44,314 nucleotides of DNA from Glutinoglossum americanum (taxonomy: Eukaryota; Ascomycota; Geoglossomycetes; Geoglossales; Geoglossaceae): assembly GCA_020080175.1 (NCBI GenBank), contig JAGHQL010000186.1, positions 6,848 through 51,161 on the forward strand, read 5' to 3'. The translations under genes were made by a program, and so were the position numbers. Below are positions 43,625-44,314 of this stretch, in pieces; the first letter of the stretch is position 1; every line of letters begins with the position of its first letter. The notes beneath the pieces were generated by a model that did not search any database, was not told the DNA's origin, and saw only the letters and a list, made by a program, of their open reading frames with translations.

Positions 43625-44170
43625 CTATGGTCCCTTATGCCCATAGCACTCCTTTGCGCAAAGCCTCAACTTTGCCCCATCGACCCCTTCAATGCAAGGG
43701 AAAACCCACGTAGCCTCCACCACCCTCCTCATCTCTTCCTCACCCAACCCCCCACCCGGCAACGGAACAACAACGCTCGTCCTCCCCGCCGTAAACTCCA
43801 AAAGCCTCCTCCCAGGCAACCCCTCCTCCTCCCCAACGGCGCAAACCCCATAAGTCCCCACCAGCCCCTCTCTAACCAACACGTCCCTCAGCTCCTGGAC
43901 GAACTCCTTCCTGAACACCACACCTCCCCCCTCAGCACCGTCCCCCGCCTCGGGATCAAACCCAAACTCGTACGGGAACAGCTCCAACCCCTCCTCGGAC
44001 GACGAGGCCGCCCCGAACGCCCACGCTTTGGGGAACACCTTCCCGCGCAACAGCTTCAGCGACTCGGGCATGCGCCACGGGGCGGTCACGGCGTTATACT
44101 CGACGAGCCTCTCGCCGGGCTCGAGGTCGAAGTGGCGATGGAGGACCGCGAGGCCGAGCGTACGCTGCAT
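43625..44170 (-). CDS. Conserved-looking fungal protein of unknown function
   Basis: One minus-strand frame of 181 residues, GC-rich. It opens with QRTLGLAVLHRHFDLEPGERLVEYNAVTAPW. From memory, LHRHF-x-L...GE-x-LVEYN...PW is a recurring motif in an uncharacterised family of ascomycete proteins. The middle has LFPYEFGFDP, then a FRKEFVQELRDVLVREGLVGTYG helix region, and CIEGVDGAKLRLCAKECYGHKG at the end. No signal peptide or membrane helix. The Met at 44170 directly precedes CAG at a possible splice acceptor, so an upstream exon beginning near 44200-44260 cannot be excluded; the window ends at 44314. The opposite-strand 299-codon frame over the same DNA is rejected as a shadow. Confidence 0.65.
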   Translation of the reverse strand: MQRTLGLAVLHRHFDLEPGERLVEYNAVTAPWRMPESLKLLRGKVFPKAWAFGAASSSEEGLELFPYEFGFDPEAGDGAEGGGVVFRKEFVQELRDVLVREGLVGTYGVCAVGEEEGLPGRRLLEFTAGRTSVVVPLPGGGLGEEEMRRVVEATWVFPCIEGVDGAKLRLCAKECYGHKGP

Positions 44171-44248
44171 TCCGTGGCGGAGGAAAACCGACCTGGTCGC
44201 GCGCGCAGAAAACAGAGCCCACAGGTTAGCCGCGCCCGTCGTGTACGT

Positions 44249-44270
44249 GTAAATAAATAAATAAATAAAC
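44249..44270. repeat. AAAT microsatellite
   Basis: AAAT repeated about five times, followed by pyrimidine-rich DNA with a C-run near the window end, just upstream of the gene at 44170. Confidence 0.9.
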
Positions 44271-44314
44271 AGATAACCCCTTCCCCCTCCCCCCGCGCCC
44301 CCCCCCCCCTCATC

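Noticed and set aside
43361-44260. 299-codon plus-strand ORF at the window end
   Set aside because: Low-complexity Pro/Gln/Lys/Arg translation opposite a minus-strand frame with recognisable family motifs.

Overview
The window looks like nuclear DNA of a filamentous ascomycete (Pezizomycotina). Introns are short (about 50-160 bp, most 50-80), with GTRNGN-type donors and CTAAC/CTGAC-like branch sites. Gene content is also typical: an NLR with ankyrin repeats, an OrsD-type zinc-finger gene, a Zn2Cys6 regulator, CFEM-like cysteine modules, a P450 and an MFS carrier. Genus cannot be judged. All exon models below were built by hand from reading-frame continuity and splice signals, so exon edges are predictions.

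Layout. 1-305: 3' end of an ankyrin-repeat gene cut by the window edge. 1857-4008 (+): a complete eight-exon ATP-dependent PEP carboxykinase. 6675-8391 (+): a five-exon multi-pass membrane protein. 9046-11422 (-): a 707-residue regulator combining a Zn2Cys6 cluster with several C2H2-like fingers and a DSPAQ pentapeptide repeat. 14592-15950 (-): a single-pass membrane protein with three CFEM-like cysteine modules. 17689-21839 (-): a 1285-residue NACHT-ankyrin NLR whose repeat array looks recently amplified. 21840-31457: gene-poor, repeat-rich DNA holding a short zinc-finger/kinase-loop gene fragment, a 39-bp minisatellite, a 100-bp tandem repeat and an OrsD-like zinc-finger gene with a decayed downstream part. 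31458-35340 (+): four small intronless paralogues with a shared Cys/His pattern, each behind its own TATA box, with duplicated flanking repeats. 36383-42983: a cytochrome P450 (-), a small membrane protein (-) and an MFS transporter (+), the last two divergent around a micro-repeat-rich 1.2-kb region. 43625-44170 (-): a conserved-looking fungal protein of unknown function.

How the parts may work together. PEPCK is a housekeeping gluconeogenic gene. The NLR, the ankyrin fragment and the CFEM-like receptor-type protein fit a self/non-self or surface-recognition neighbourhood, but this is inference from family. The four-gene Cys/His family is the best candidate for an undescribed system: a tandem family with a constant metal-binding-like core, diverged tails and duplicated promoter DNA. 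The P450, small membrane protein and MFS carrier could form a small metabolic or detoxification unit. I see no tRNA, rRNA or CRISPR array and no intact transposon.
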